A DNA stretch of 59,512 nucleotides from Prevotella sp. (GCA_017449675.1 JAFTFG010000017.1:1-59512), one strand, 5' to 3'. Numbered from the stretch's first letter, positions 1 through 7,379 are shown. Made by a program: numbers and translations. Notes: generated by a model from the sequence alone, not told the origin.

Positions 1-11
1 GACGAAAGTGG

Positions 12-19
12 TATCTTTG
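12..19 (+). promoter_or_regulatory. Possible rightward -7 box (TATCTTTG)
   Basis: TATCTTTG matches the Bacteroidota -7 box TAnnTTTG. The -33 element would lie outside the window. Downstream on this strand there is no ORF, only two stem-loops (arms 41-46 with 56-61, and 69-76 with 93-100), so any transcript would be a small RNA or the leader of something lost. This is weak evidence for a real unit. Confidence 0.3.
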
Positions 20-68
20 CATAACATTGATTTTGATGTTGTAAAGATACTAAAACTTTACGACATAA

Positions 69-100
69 CAAAGCCCTGGCTTGAGAAAGTCGGGGCTTTG
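69..100. other. GC-rich stem-loop
   Basis: CAAAGCCC at 69-76 pairs perfectly with GGGCTTTG at 93-100, leaving a 16-nt loop. Neither side has a T tract on the strand that would need it, so it is not a textbook intrinsic terminator. It could be the body of a small RNA started at the box at 12-19. Confidence 0.4.
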
Positions 101-102
101 CG

Positions 103-141
103 ATAAAAAAAGAGGATGTGCCTATTTTGACACACCCTCTT
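103..141 (-). terminator. Leftward intrinsic terminator
   Basis: Read on the minus strand, an 11-bp stem (plus-strand arms 110-120 and 131-141, one G-U wobble, 10-nt loop) is followed by a run of U residues (plus-strand A run 105-110). It ends leftward transcription coming from the 21-codon ORF at 187-252 and probably from the ABC transporter operon upstream. Confidence 0.75.
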
Positions 142-172
142 CCCTTATTCTCTCAATCTTTCCAATCTTTCT
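137..172. repeat. Possible four-unit 9-bp array (degenerate)
   Basis: The last two units are AATCTTTCC (155-163) and AATCTTTCT (164-172). The two 9-mers before them are pyrimidine-rich but only loosely similar. It is listed because clearer four-unit arrays occur elsewhere in the window. On its own it could be chance. Confidence 0.3.
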
Positions 173-186
173 AAAAACATGCTCGC

Positions 187-252
187 TTATTTCCTAATCA
201 TGGAAATTGCTTTATTAGCGAGCGAAACTACTACATAATTCAAAATAATCAT
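187..252 (-). CDS. Candidate 21-aa peptide ORF behind the exporter operon
   Basis: A 21-codon ORF (begins MIILNYVVV, ends SMIRK) reads in the same direction as the ABC transporter that ends at 385. It has its own full set of signals: a -7 box TACCTTTG at 299-306, a purine-rich Shine-Dalgarno stretch (AAGGAAG) just before the ATG at 252, a TAA stop, and a strong terminator about 46 bp further on. The peptide is hydrophobic in its first half and ends basic. An inverted repeat (181-187 with 217-223) spans its end. I recognise no family. Next to a PqqD/kinase-peptidase/ABC operon it might be a substrate or accessory peptide, but that is inference from position only. It could equally be a small RNA with a chance ORF. 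Confidence 0.4.
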   Translation of the reverse strand: MIILNYVVVSLANKAISMIRK

Positions 253-298
253 AATCTTCTTCCTTTTTGTTATACCTGAAACTTGTCTTTTGACGATG

Positions 299-338
299 CA
301 AAGGTAGTAATTGTGTGCGAACACAGCAAGCAAAGTTA
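299..338 (-). promoter_or_regulatory. Leftward promoter(s) for the 21-codon ORF
   Basis: On the minus strand TACCTTTG (306 to 299) is a consensus Bacteroidota -7 box, with CTTG exactly 20 bp upstream (330-327) as a near-match -33. A second box, TAACTTTG, lies at 338-331. Transcription would begin around 292, just downstream of the ABC transporter stop codon. Confidence 0.6.
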
Positions 339-384
339 TCCTTTTTAGTAAGACACTGTCATCTTCTTGACGTATATCAAAGAA

Positions 385-2046
385 TCAGTCGCTCAAACGG
401 GGAATACGCACCACCGCATCACATAATTGAGCAACAGTAGAGCGATGCGTTATCAAGATGATGGTCTTGTCTGCATAAGCGGCAAATAGACGCGTAAATA
501 GTTCTCGCTCCGTCTGTTCGTCCAGAGAGGCACTAATCTCATCCAACAGGAGGACACCACCGGGACGCAGCAGTCCTCGAGCGATGGCGATGCGTTGAGC
601 CTGTCCCTCACTGAATCCCATGCCACGCTCACCACAGGGAGTATCCAGCCCTTGCGGAAGATCGAAGACGAAATCAGCGACAGCCACATGAAGCACATGT
701 CGCATCTCCTCCTCTGTAGCCTGAGGACAAGCCAGTTGCAGGTTATAACGGACTGTACCGCTCATCAGGGTATTGCCTTGGGGAACAAACACAAAATTAC
801 GACGAGTCTCACTGGCAACAGGAACCCATTCTTGACTATCATACACCTCTATGCCTCCTTCTTGTGGAGTGATTAGTGCCAACATCATACGGAACAAGGT
901 GGTCTTCCCTGCCCCCGTCTCCCCCATCAGAGCGGTACGACTACCTGGCAGGAAATCATGAGAGAACTCCCGAAGCACCTGACGCTTATCCTGTTGATAA
1001 CGATAGGAGACACCTTTGACAGAAACACCCAATCGATCTGTCAGCAACCTAGTGTGGAGCATCTCCTGTTCGGCATCCTTCCCCTCAAGTTCTTCCAAAC
1101 GGTCCACACTGGCTGACGCATGAATCAACTGAGGAACCATATTGAGCAGGTCGAGGATGGGATGCTGTATTTGAGCGACCAGTTGCAGGAAGGCTGTCAT
1201 CACACCAAAGGTAATCACGCCATCACGCAACTGTAGTCCTCCCCACACAAAAGCCAACAGATAGCCAAACCCGAAGCATACCGCCATCACCGTACGAGCG
1301 GCCAAGGTGAAACGGGTACGCCGCTCTATTTTAGAAAGTAATCCCTGTTGCATGCCATCTAACTGACTGGTAAGCCAACTCCCGCTTTCCATCACACGCA
1401 ACATCGCATTATGCTCCATTCCTTCCTGTACTAGCATCTGGATACGACTATCCTGTTGACGGACATCATGGGTCATTGTGCGCAGACGAAAGGCAAATAG
1501 TTTTCCCATCACAACCAAAAAGGGCGTAGAAAGCAACAGCATCCATGCCAGTTGACGATCCATAGAATAAAGTAACACAAAAGCCCCTGTCAATTTGGCC
1601 GTAGTGACCACCAACTGCGGCAAGGTACCGGCTACGGCCTCACTGATGGCAGAGACATCCGTTTCCAGACGAGAGGTGATATCACCTGAGTGAAGCGGTG
1701 CGTCATCATATATCCGCCGACGAAGAAGATGACCGAAGATACGCAGACGAACCGCATTCGACTGATAGGCAGTAGCACGTATGGTCATATAGAAATACAG
1801 TTGCCGTAAAGCAATATTCCCTGCAACGACCAACACCAATTCACAGATGGTGGTCACCAGAACTTCTGACGAAGTACCCCTGATGGCGACATCTATGAAA
1901 TAACGGCAAAGCCACACCATCAACAGGGCCAGAGAGACCTGCCCTACCCCCACGATGATGCGTAAGAAAATATTACCTCTTACACCCAAGGTGTTATGCC
2001 ACAGCCATCTTAAATATCTCACTCCACAATCCCTATCTTCTGCCAT
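385..2046 (-). CDS. ABC transporter, fused permease and ATPase (peptide-exporter-like)
   Basis: A 553-aa half-transporter of the inner membrane. A six-helix exporter domain fills roughly residues 20-310. The ATPase domain has Walker A GETGAGKTT (375-383), a non-standard signature FSEGQ (478-482) in place of LSGGQ, Walker B ending LLLDE (about 499-503) and an H-loop in ITHR. There is no N-terminal C39 peptidase domain, so any cleavage of cargo must come from another protein, perhaps the peptidase-like domain of the kinase fusion two genes upstream. The ATG at 2046 lies inside the end of the PqqD gene (28-bp overlap), which indicates translational coupling. Exporters coupled to PqqD and HPr-kinase-like proteins are common in modified-peptide (RiPP) loci. 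The cargo here is unknown. Confidence 0.88.
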   Translation of the reverse strand: MAEDRDCGVRYLRWLWHNTLGVRGNIFLRIIVGVGQVSLALLMVWLCRYFIDVAIRGTSSEVLVTTICELVLVVAGNIALRQLYFYMTIRATAYQSNAVRLRIFGHLLRRRIYDDAPLHSGDITSRLETDVSAISEAVAGTLPQLVVTTAKLTGAFVLLYSMDRQLAWMLLLSTPFLVVMGKLFAFRLRTMTHDVRQQDSRIQMLVQEGMEHNAMLRVMESGSWLTSQLDGMQQGLLSKIERRTRFTLAARTVMAVCFGFGYLLAFVWGGLQLRDGVITFGVMTAFLQLVAQIQHPILDLLNMVPQLIHASASVDRLEELEGKDAEQEMLHTRLLTDRLGVSVKGVSYRYQQDKRQVLREFSHDFLPGSRTALMGETGAGKTTLFRMMLALITPQEGGIEVYDSQEWVPVASETRRNFVFVPQGNTLMSGTVRYNLQLACPQATEEEMRHVLHVAVADFVFDLPQGLDTPCGERGMGFSEGQAQRIAIARGLLRPGGVLLLDEISASLDEQTERELFTRLFAAYADKTIILITHRSTVAQLCDAVVRIPRLSD

Positions 2047-2288
2047 TCTTGCAGCATCTGCTCCACATCTTGAAGTGCCTGCTCACGACTGACATCATAT
2101 TCCTCACATAACTTCTCTACCAACTGGTCTGCTGTAAAATCACCCAATGCGGATGCTTGCTTCCAAAGGAATGCTGCACTCTCATTCAGGCTCAATAACT
2201 TATTGAAGTTGACCACCTCAAGACCCTCTGCCACGATCACTGTCTCGCCACAGACCTCACGTAATGTAAATCCTTTCTTCTGTCTCAT
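2019..2288 (-). CDS. PqqD-like RiPP recognition protein
   Basis: An 89-aa protein of the PqqD family: an N-terminal beta-hairpin region, then the typical LNESAAFLWK motif (about 34-43) and a C-terminal winged-helix portion. PqqD proteins bind the leader of a precursor peptide and hand it to a modifying enzyme. The start overlaps the kinase-peptidase stop by 4 bp and its end overlaps the ABC transporter start by 28 bp, so the three genes form a tight operon. No PQQ pathway genes are nearby, so it is not the PQQ-biosynthesis PqqD itself. Confidence 0.88.
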   Translation of the reverse strand: MRQKKGFTLREVCGETVIVAEGLEVVNFNKLLSLNESAAFLWKQASALGDFTADQLVEKLCEEYDVSREQALQDVEQMLQEWQKIGIVE

Positions 2289-3619
2289 ATACGATTTCTA
2301 AATATTGTCCTTCTTAATACAGCAAGTATCCAACGCCGAATGGGACGCAGGGTATTCCAGACCTTCCACCAGAACAGTTGAGAACGACTGTATAAAGGGG
2401 TTTGTGAACCGTCTGAGTGTATTACAGTCTCCGCACGTGCCACCACATCACCCAAACCACAGTATTCTTTTCCCGCTATGTTGCCATCGCCCATTAAGAC
2501 CAGATGACCATCTGCCCTTATCTCTATAATACGATGAAGGACATAACGGCAGTTGTCAACCCAAGCCAAGATAGCGTCACCAATAAATAACGGTCCCTTC
2601 GGTATCACCAGTTCCACGCTATCACGACTACCGATGATAAAAGGTAACATACTCTGTCCTTTGACTGGAAGGATTACCTTATGTCCCTCTTTCAACAGAC
2701 TGGCAACCTCGGCTATCGCCTCGTTATTATCCACCGTCTTCAAACGACTGGCCTCCACTGTCGGAGCGACAGCACGCATACAAGTTAGTGCAGCCTCCTC
2801 ATTGGGAAGACAACGCAGATGATACATCGGAACATGCCCTACTATCCAGTTCTCGGTCTCATGCAGTCCGTCGGCAATACGCCTGTCCCATCGTTTTCCT
2901 GAGACAGCAGGTACCAAATCCGCATAGGCCTCAATACCCTTGATACGACGAATCTCATTCACAGGTGCCTGACTCAGTTGGACAAAGGCCCCTATGGGAT
3001 AATGGACATTCCGATAACAGGGTGTCTTACCGCTCCATGGAGAACCGTATACTACAGCCCTGCCATCAACGATACGCACGACAGGATTGTCGTCATTGAC
3101 CAATTCCGTCCCTGCTATATGCGTTAACCACAAATGCGTGTGGGTACTTTTTCCAGTACCACTCTTCCCCAGCATCAGATAAGCCCCCCCCTGATAACTA
3201 ACGACAGAAGCATGCATCAGTAATGTCTGCTGCTCTGCCGTACTCAAGGCAAACATCACCATTAAAGCATCATTCAGTCCGAACAAACGGTCACCTTCCG
3301 CATATAATGTGCCCTCTTGATAATTATCACTCGTCAACAAGCGGGCTTGCCATTTCCCACATAACAGGAAATCGAAACAGGGATGTCCATCCACTCGTCC
3401 CGCAGAGATCTCCGAACCATCATCATCCTGATGTGTCTCAGGAAGGAAGGCTCCTGCCTGTAATTGAGAGACCACCTGAAGACGGAATACCGGTTCTATA
3501 TCGTCTTTAAAAGTCCTGAACGGAGCATATTGACTGATTCTCTCATGCAACGGGTCGTCTTGTGGAAGTGACAACTCAAATACATGTCCTGCTACTTGAT
3601 ATTTATACTTCTCCTGCAT
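2285..3619 (-). CDS. HPr-kinase-like domain fused to a Sec11/SipW-like signal-peptidase domain
   Basis: A 444-aa protein with two recognisable parts. Residues 130-285 look like the HPr kinase/PEPCK fold, with P-loop GKSGTGKST (151-159) and a following NDDNP (175-179). Residues 305-405 look like an S24/S26 serine peptidase: GQSMLPF with Ser323, LHRI with His362 and GDGN at 377-380, which matches the Ser-His arrangement of Sec11/SipW signal peptidases rather than the Ser-Lys of LepB. The C-terminus is basic and amphipathic (415-444) and has no clear transmembrane helix. HPr-kinase-like proteins phosphorylate precursors in some lasso-peptide loci. Here the kinase and a possible leader protease would be one polypeptide. 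It is the first gene of the operon, and its promoter is at 3658-3690. Substrate and activity are inferred. Confidence 0.8.
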   Translation of the reverse strand: MQEKYKYQVAGHVFELSLPQDDPLHERISQYAPFRTFKDDIEPVFRLQVVSQLQAGAFLPETHQDDDGSEISAGRVDGHPCFDFLLCGKWQARLLTSDNYQEGTLYAEGDRLFGLNDALMVMFALSTAEQQTLLMHASVVSYQGGAYLMLGKSGTGKSTHTHLWLTHIAGTELVNDDNPVVRIVDGRAVVYGSPWSGKTPCYRNVHYPIGAFVQLSQAPVNEIRRIKGIEAYADLVPAVSGKRWDRRIADGLHETENWIVGHVPMYHLRCLPNEEAALTCMRAVAPTVEASRLKTVDNNEAIAEVASLLKEGHKVILPVKGQSMLPFIIGSRDSVELVIPKGPLFIGDAILAWVDNCRYVLHRIIEIRADGHLVLMGDGNIAGKEYCGLGDVVARAETVIHSDGSQTPLYSRSQLFWWKVWNTLRPIRRWILAVLRRTIFRNRI

Positions 3620-3657
3620 TAACAGCCTTTTCTAATACAATTGACATATTCAGATGA

Positions 3658-3690
3658 CAAAGTTACGAAGTTTTTTGTAGTAGGACAAAT
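3658..3690 (-). promoter_or_regulatory. Promoter of the kinase-PqqD-ABC operon
   Basis: Read leftward: TTTG at 3690-3687, a 20-bp spacer-like gap, then TAACTTTG at 3665-3658, about 38 bp before the ATG at 3619. This matches the Bacteroidota TTTG/TAnnTTTG promoter. Confidence 0.7.
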
Positions 3691-3737
3691 GTTGCGCATT
3701 TTTCTCTGTTAATTGTTCTTAAATATGAGATTTTTGA

Positions 3738-3769
3738 TTTGGCTAGTTGAAATTATCAGCGTAATTTTG
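3738..3769 (+). promoter_or_regulatory. Promoter of the IscU-like/GGGtGRT operon
   Basis: TTTG (3738-3741), a 20-bp spacer, then TAATTTTG (3762-3769), 42 bp before the ATG at 3812. It is divergent from the operon to the left. Confidence 0.7.
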
Positions 3770-3811
3770 CAAAACTATAAAGACACATTATTTATTTAAA
3801 TAGATATAGCA

Positions 3812-4513
3812 ATGATTTATTCAACAGAAGTGAAAAACATGTGTAGCGTCTGCAAAGGTGCCTACCATGGACCTGCACCCATTCCCGAGGAAGGTAAATG
3901 GATCCAGGCAAAAGAGATCAAGGACATTTCAGGTTACACACACGGTATCGGTTGGTGTGCACCACAACAGGGTGCATGCAAACTGAGTCTGAATGTCAAG
4001 GATGGTATTATTCAGGAAGCACTCGTTGAGACAATTGGTTGTACGGGTATGACCCACTCTGCCGCTATGGCCAGTGAGATTCTGCCCGGCAAGACCCTGT
4101 TAGAGGCTCTGAATACCGACTTGGTATGCGATGCTATCAATACCGCTATGCGTGAGTTGTTCCTGCAGATTGTCTACGGACGTACACAGAGTGCCTTCTC
4201 TGAGGGTGGTCTGGCTATCGGTGCCGGTTTGGAAGACCTTGGTAAGGGACTCCGCTCACAGACTGGTACACTCTATGGCACTGTTGCCAAGGGTACCCGC
4301 TATCTGGAGTTGACCGAGGGTTACATCACCAAGATGTACCTTGATGCCAACAATGAGGTTTGTGGTTATGAGTATGTACATCTCGGCAAGATGATGGAAG
4401 CCATCAAGAACGGCATGGATGCCAATGAGGCTATGAAGAAGAATACTGGCAGTTATGGTCGCACAACCGAGGACCAGGGTGCAGTAAAGGCTATTGACCC
4501 ACGTAAAGAATAA
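3812..4513 (+). CDS. IscU/NifU-like iron-sulfur scaffold protein
   Basis: A 233-aa protein resembling the NifU N-terminal/IscU scaffold fold, which holds a nascent Fe-S cluster. Cysteines visible are Cys11 and Cys14 (CSVC), Cys49, Cys56, Cys77 (IGCTGM) and Cys106; the three classical IscU ligands are not obvious in their usual spacing. It is longer than IscU (about 128 aa), with an extra C-terminal half (about 130-233) that I do not recognise. It is followed after 13 bp by the GGGtGRT gene, an arrangement I recall as recurrent in Bacteroidota and some Firmicutes. The pair probably acts together on a cluster or a thiol, but the role is unknown. Confidence 0.78.
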   Translation: MIYSTEVKNMCSVCKGAYHGPAPIPEEGKWIQAKEIKDISGYTHGIGWCAPQQGACKLSLNVKDGIIQEALVETIGCTGMTHSAAMASEILPGKTLLEALNTDLVCDAINTAMRELFLQIVYGRTQSAFSEGGLAIGAGLEDLGKGLRSQTGTLYGTVAKGTRYLELTEGYITKMYLDANNEVCGYEYVHLGKMMEAIKNGMDANEAMKKNTGSYGRTTEDQGAVKAIDPRKE

Positions 4514-4519
4514 GGAGGA
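4511..4519 (+). promoter_or_regulatory. Strong Shine-Dalgarno deciding the GGGtGRT start
   Basis: TAAGGAGGA lies 7 bp before the ATG at 4527. SD sequences this strong are unusual in Bacteroidota. It rules in 4527 rather than the in-frame upstream ATG at 4494, which lies inside the preceding gene. Confidence 0.7.
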
Positions 4520-4526
4520 CACGACG

Positions 4527-5543
4527 ATGATTAGAAAAGTACAGTTTGAGAGTCAAGAGCGCCGTATCAACCAAGTTCTTGCTGCGCTGAAAGAGAATGG
4601 CATCAACAGTATTGAAGAGGCCAATGAGATTTGTGATAAGGCTGGAGTTGATCCCTATCTAATGTGTGAGGAGACTCAGCGTATCTGTTTTGAGAATGCT
4701 AAATGGGCCTACGTTTGTGGTGCCGCTATCGCTATCAAGAAGGGTGTGAAGAATGCTGCCGACGCTGCCGAAGCCATCGGTATTGGTCTGCAGAGTTTCT
4801 GTATCCCTGGATCTGTTGCTGATGACCGTAAGGTTGGTCTGGGTCATGGTAACCTGGCTGCCCGTCTGCTGCGCGAGGAGACTGAGTGCTTTGCCTTCCT
4901 GGCTGGTCACGAGAGTTTCGCTGCTGCCGAAGGTGCTATCAAGATTGCCGAGATGGCTAATAAGGTACGCCAGAAACCCCTCCGTGTCATCCTGAACGGT
5001 CTGGGTAAGGACGCTGCTCAGATTATCAGCCGCATCAACGGTTTTACCTATGTACAGACTCAGTTCGACTACTTCACCTCTGAGTTGAAGGTAGTGAAGG
5101 AAGTTCCTTATGGTAACAACCCCAGCCGTCTGAAGGTAAAATGCTATGGTGCTGATGATGTTCGTGAGGGTGTCGCTATCCTGTGGAAGGAGAATGTAGA
5201 CGTGTCTATCACGGGTAACTCTACCAACCCCACCCGCTTCCAGCATCCTGTGGCAGGTACCTATAAGAAGGAGCGCACTCTGGCCGGAAAGCCCTACTTC
5301 TCAGTAGCCAGCGGTGGTGGTACAGGTCGTACGCTGCACCCCGATAACATGGCAGCAGGTCCCGCTTCTTACGGTATGACTGACACCATGGGTCGTATGC
5401 ACAGTGACGCTCAGTTTGCAGGTAGTTCTTCTGTTCCTGCTCACGTGGAGATGATGGGCTTCCTCGGTATTGGAAACAACCCGATGGTGGGTGCTACTGT
5501 TGCCATCGCCGTAGCCATCGACCTTGCTCTGAATAAGAAGTAA
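4527..5543 (+). CDS. GGGtGRT protein
   Basis: A 338-aa protein of the family named after its motif, seen here as GGGTGRT at about residues 263-269, followed by LHP. The protein is glycine- and alanine-rich, with conserved cysteines near the N-terminus (Cys37, Cys47, Cys54, Cys64 in the 338-aa numbering) and no signal peptide or membrane segment. Biochemical function is not established for the family. It is in an operon with the IscU-like gene 13 bp upstream, and a terminator follows at 5582-5612. The start at 4527 is chosen because of the strong SD directly before it. Confidence 0.88.
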   Translation: MIRKVQFESQERRINQVLAALKENGINSIEEANEICDKAGVDPYLMCEETQRICFENAKWAYVCGAAIAIKKGVKNAADAAEAIGIGLQSFCIPGSVADDRKVGLGHGNLAARLLREETECFAFLAGHESFAAAEGAIKIAEMANKVRQKPLRVILNGLGKDAAQIISRINGFTYVQTQFDYFTSELKVVKEVPYGNNPSRLKVKCYGADDVREGVAILWKENVDVSITGNSTNPTRFQHPVAGTYKKERTLAGKPYFSVASGGGTGRTLHPDNMAAGPASYGMTDTMGRMHSDAQFAGSSSVPAHVEMMGFLGIGNNPMVGATVAIAVAIDLALNKK

Positions 5544-5544
5544 A

Positions 5545-5572
5545 TTGGCTATTAGCAGTTAGCAATTGACTA
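5545..5572. repeat. Four-unit 7-bp array
   Basis: Four consecutive heptamers of the form TTRRCWR; the first is TTGGCTA and the last TTGACTA. It begins one base after the GGGtGRT stop codon and ends 9 bp before the terminator hairpin. The unit is nearly the same as in the array inside cysS (26687-26714). Confidence 0.6.
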
Positions 5573-5581
5573 AAAGCAATA

Positions 5582-5612
5582 AAAAAGCCTCGCCGAATGG
5601 CGGGGCTTTTTC
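5582..5612. terminator. Bidirectional terminator between GGGtGRT and Dabb genes
   Basis: An arm at 5583-5594 (AAAAGCCTCGCC) pairs with 5599-5610 across a 4-nt loop GAAT, with an A run before it and a T run after it. It can serve both the rightward operon and the leftward Dabb gene that ends at 5616. Confidence 0.85.
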
Positions 5613-5615
5613 TTT

Positions 5616-5921
5616 CTAGATCTCAAAATCCAAACATGAGCGCAGAACGGTATAGGGGCGCACCTTTGAGTTTGCCACCGCCACATGCTCAGGATGCTTG
5701 GAATAGCCTTTCAGCGCATCCTCACTCTCCAAGGTGCTGTCGAGCATCACGTCTGCATTAGAAGAGGCTAAGTGCCCATCAATATGCACTTTGACATCGA
5801 CAAGTCCTGGTACTTTACCTACCAAGCCTTCTAAACCTGCTTTAATACCTGCCTTTACGGCCTTCTTCTCCTCTTCGGAGAGTTCTGGATTCAATGTCCA
5901 GAGAATAATGTGCTTAACCAT
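5616..5921 (-). CDS. Dabb-family (stress-responsive alpha/beta barrel) protein
   Basis: A 101-aa protein starting MVKHIILWTL, with the ferredoxin-like dimeric alpha/beta-barrel pattern: first strand with the conserved His4, central helix rich in Lys/Glu (about 14-33), and a C-terminal motif around HPEHVAVANSKVRP. Members act as small dimeric enzymes or ligand-binding proteins; the substrate cannot be read from sequence. It lies downstream of the RluA-like gene, from which it is separated by only 32 bp, mostly a heptamer array, and it is probably co-transcribed. Confidence 0.85.
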   Translation of the reverse strand: MVKHIILWTLNPELSEEEKKAVKAGIKAGLEGLVGKVPGLVDVKVHIDGHLASSNADVMLDSTLESEDALKGYSKHPEHVAVANSKVRPYTVLRSCLDFEI

Positions 5922-5929
5922 ACGATTGT

Positions 5930-5957
5930 ATTTTAAAGATTAAATACTAAACATTAA
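5930..5957. repeat. Four-unit 7-bp array filling the rluA-like/Dabb spacer
   Basis: Four heptamers of the form ANNNTAA (for example AGATTAA, ATACTAA). They occupy nearly all of the 32-bp gap between the two leftward genes and include the RluA-like stop codon (5954-5956). Confidence 0.6.
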
Positions 5958-7300
5958 AAGGGAAGAGGTGCGACGAAGTGCATGTCCTCACCTGTAACGG
6001 GATGGTGAAACCATATTTGTTCTGCGTGCAGATAGAGACGATTGGCTTTCATGCCATACAGTTCATCACCCTTGATGGGTCTGCCCAGCCCTTCTGGATG
6101 GGCACAATGAATTCGTAACTGATGGGTACGCCCGGTCTGTGGCTCAAGAGCCACCATATCATCACTGAGAAACTCATAGTCTGTGACTGCTCGTTTACCA
6201 TGCTCGTCATCCACCACCTGACGCGGACGGTTCATGGGGTCAGGACGGAGTGGGAGACTGATTGTCCCCTTCTTGGGAATACCAGAGACCCTGGAATGTT
6301 CCAGCATAGCCAGGTAACGCTTCTTTACTTGATGTTTGATAAACTGCTGCTGAAGAGCATGATATGCTTCCATCGACTTCGCAACAATCAGTAATCCAGA
6401 GGTCCACATATCCAATCGATGGGCGACATGACTTTCAGGATAACGCTCTCGCATTAAAGTCTCCACACTATATTGCTCCATTCGTCCCGGGACACTGAGC
6501 AGACCGGAGGGTTTGTCAATCACCACAATGGCTTGGTCCTCGTAGACTGTTTTGACTTCTAACCGTGAGAAGCCAAAGGTCTCAGGGTCAGGATCGACCT
6601 CCAACCCTTGTAACATCCATGTCAGGATTGGCTTACATTTTCCTCGGCATGCAGGATAGAAATTCCCATGCTGTCGCAGTTCCTCTTTGGTGGACTGTCC
6701 CCACCAGAACTCCGCCATACAGACAGGCTTCAGTCCTTGCTGATAGGCGTATTGCAGAAGTTTTGGAGCACAGCAATCACCCGTTCCTCCAGGTGGTAGT
6801 GGGAATTTGCGTCGCAGTTTTTCCCGACTGTAATAAGACTGCCAGATAGCCACCAGGTCGTTCTCCTCACCCCGCGCATTCGACAACTGATACTGGTGAA
6901 AAAGCCACAACTGGAGATCTTGGGACATCTCCTTGGTATCGCCGGACTCTTTGGATAAGCAGGAAATCTCCCGCTCCTTGGTTTTAAAATAACCATCGGG
7001 CTGTTGAGCGTCAAAGACAGGAGGCACAAAATAGTCCCAGTCATTACGACCTGCCAACAGTCCGCTATAGGCGGCGAGGAAATAATATGGGGCTGATGGG
7101 TTTAATGGGGTTGATGGGGTGACGATGAGAACTCCGAACATCTTCCCTCGGTCGGCATCCTCCCTGATCTCTTCATGGCTACCGACATACGCCTGTACCT
7201 CCTTGGCCGCTAACTGACACAGCGGATGAGGCTCATAACAGAAAGGATACGTAAACCTCTCTGGCTTCGGGATGTCGGTATATAAGGGATGCATCTTCAT
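5954..7300 (-). CDS. RluA-family pseudouridine synthase with N-terminal extension
   Basis: A 448-aa enzyme that converts uridine to pseudouridine in rRNA and/or tRNA. The C-terminal catalytic domain (about 225-448) carries HRLDMWTSGLLIVAK with the catalytic Asp, then the RTHQLRIH motif. The N-terminal half is a region with conserved-looking Cys residues (GDCCAPK, YPACRGKC) that might bind a metal; it is seen in Bacteroidota homologues. Start: ATG at 7300 (alternative 7294), because the open frame further upstream runs through both divergent promoters. A -7 box ends only 9 bp before this ATG, so the mRNA may be almost leaderless. A four-unit 9-bp array encodes a Pro/Thr/Ser-rich linker at 7087-7122. 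Confidence 0.85.
   Translation of the reverse strand: MKMHPLYTDIPKPERFTYPFCYEPHPLCQLAAKEVQAYVGSHEEIREDADRGKMFGVLIVTPSTPLNPSAPYYFLAAYSGLLAGRNDWDYFVPPVFDAQQPDGYFKTKEREISCLSKESGDTKEMSQDLQLWLFHQYQLSNARGEENDLVAIWQSYYSREKLRRKFPLPPGGTGDCCAPKLLQYAYQQGLKPVCMAEFWWGQSTKEELRQHGNFYPACRGKCKPILTWMLQGLEVDPDPETFGFSRLEVKTVYEDQAIVVIDKPSGLLSVPGRMEQYSVETLMRERYPESHVAHRLDMWTSGLLIVAKSMEAYHALQQQFIKHQVKKRYLAMLEHSRVSGIPKKGTISLPLRPDPMNRPRQVVDDEHGKRAVTDYEFLSDDMVALEPQTGRTHQLRIHCAHPEGLGRPIKGDELYGMKANRLYLHAEQIWFHHPVTGEDMHFVAPLPF
7087..7122. repeat. Four-unit 9-bp array inside the RluA-like gene
   Basis: Four nonamers beginning ATGGG: ATGGGGCTG, then ATGGGTTTA, and two more. On the coding strand they give a Pro-rich linker (TPSTPLNPSAP) in the poorly conserved N-terminal extension. 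The array is 36 bp, so it keeps the frame. Confidence 0.75.
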
Positions 7301-7309
7301 TTTAACATG

Positions 7310-7317
7310 CAAATATA
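7310..7317 (-). promoter_or_regulatory. -7 box of the RluA-like gene
   Basis: TATATTTG read leftward (7317 to 7310). The first base of the ATG at 7300 lies 9 bp further on, leaving room for a leader of only a few bases. No clear -33 TTTG. Confidence 0.5.
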
Positions 7318-7338
7318 CATTATTTATTTTTATTTTCG

Positions 7339-7346
7339 TACCTTTG
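7339..7346 (+). promoter_or_regulatory. -7 box of the pectate lyase gene
   Basis: TACCTTTG, 33 bp before the ATG at 7380; divergent from the RluA-like promoter. No good TTTG at -33, so regulation by an activator is possible. Confidence 0.55.
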
Positions 7347-7379
7347 TCATCGAAAACTAAGACTAAAACAAAATAACAG

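Noticed and set aside
4494-4526. Upstream in-frame ATG for the GGGtGRT gene
   Set aside because: It lies inside the IscU-like gene, and a strong SD sits directly before the ATG at 4527.
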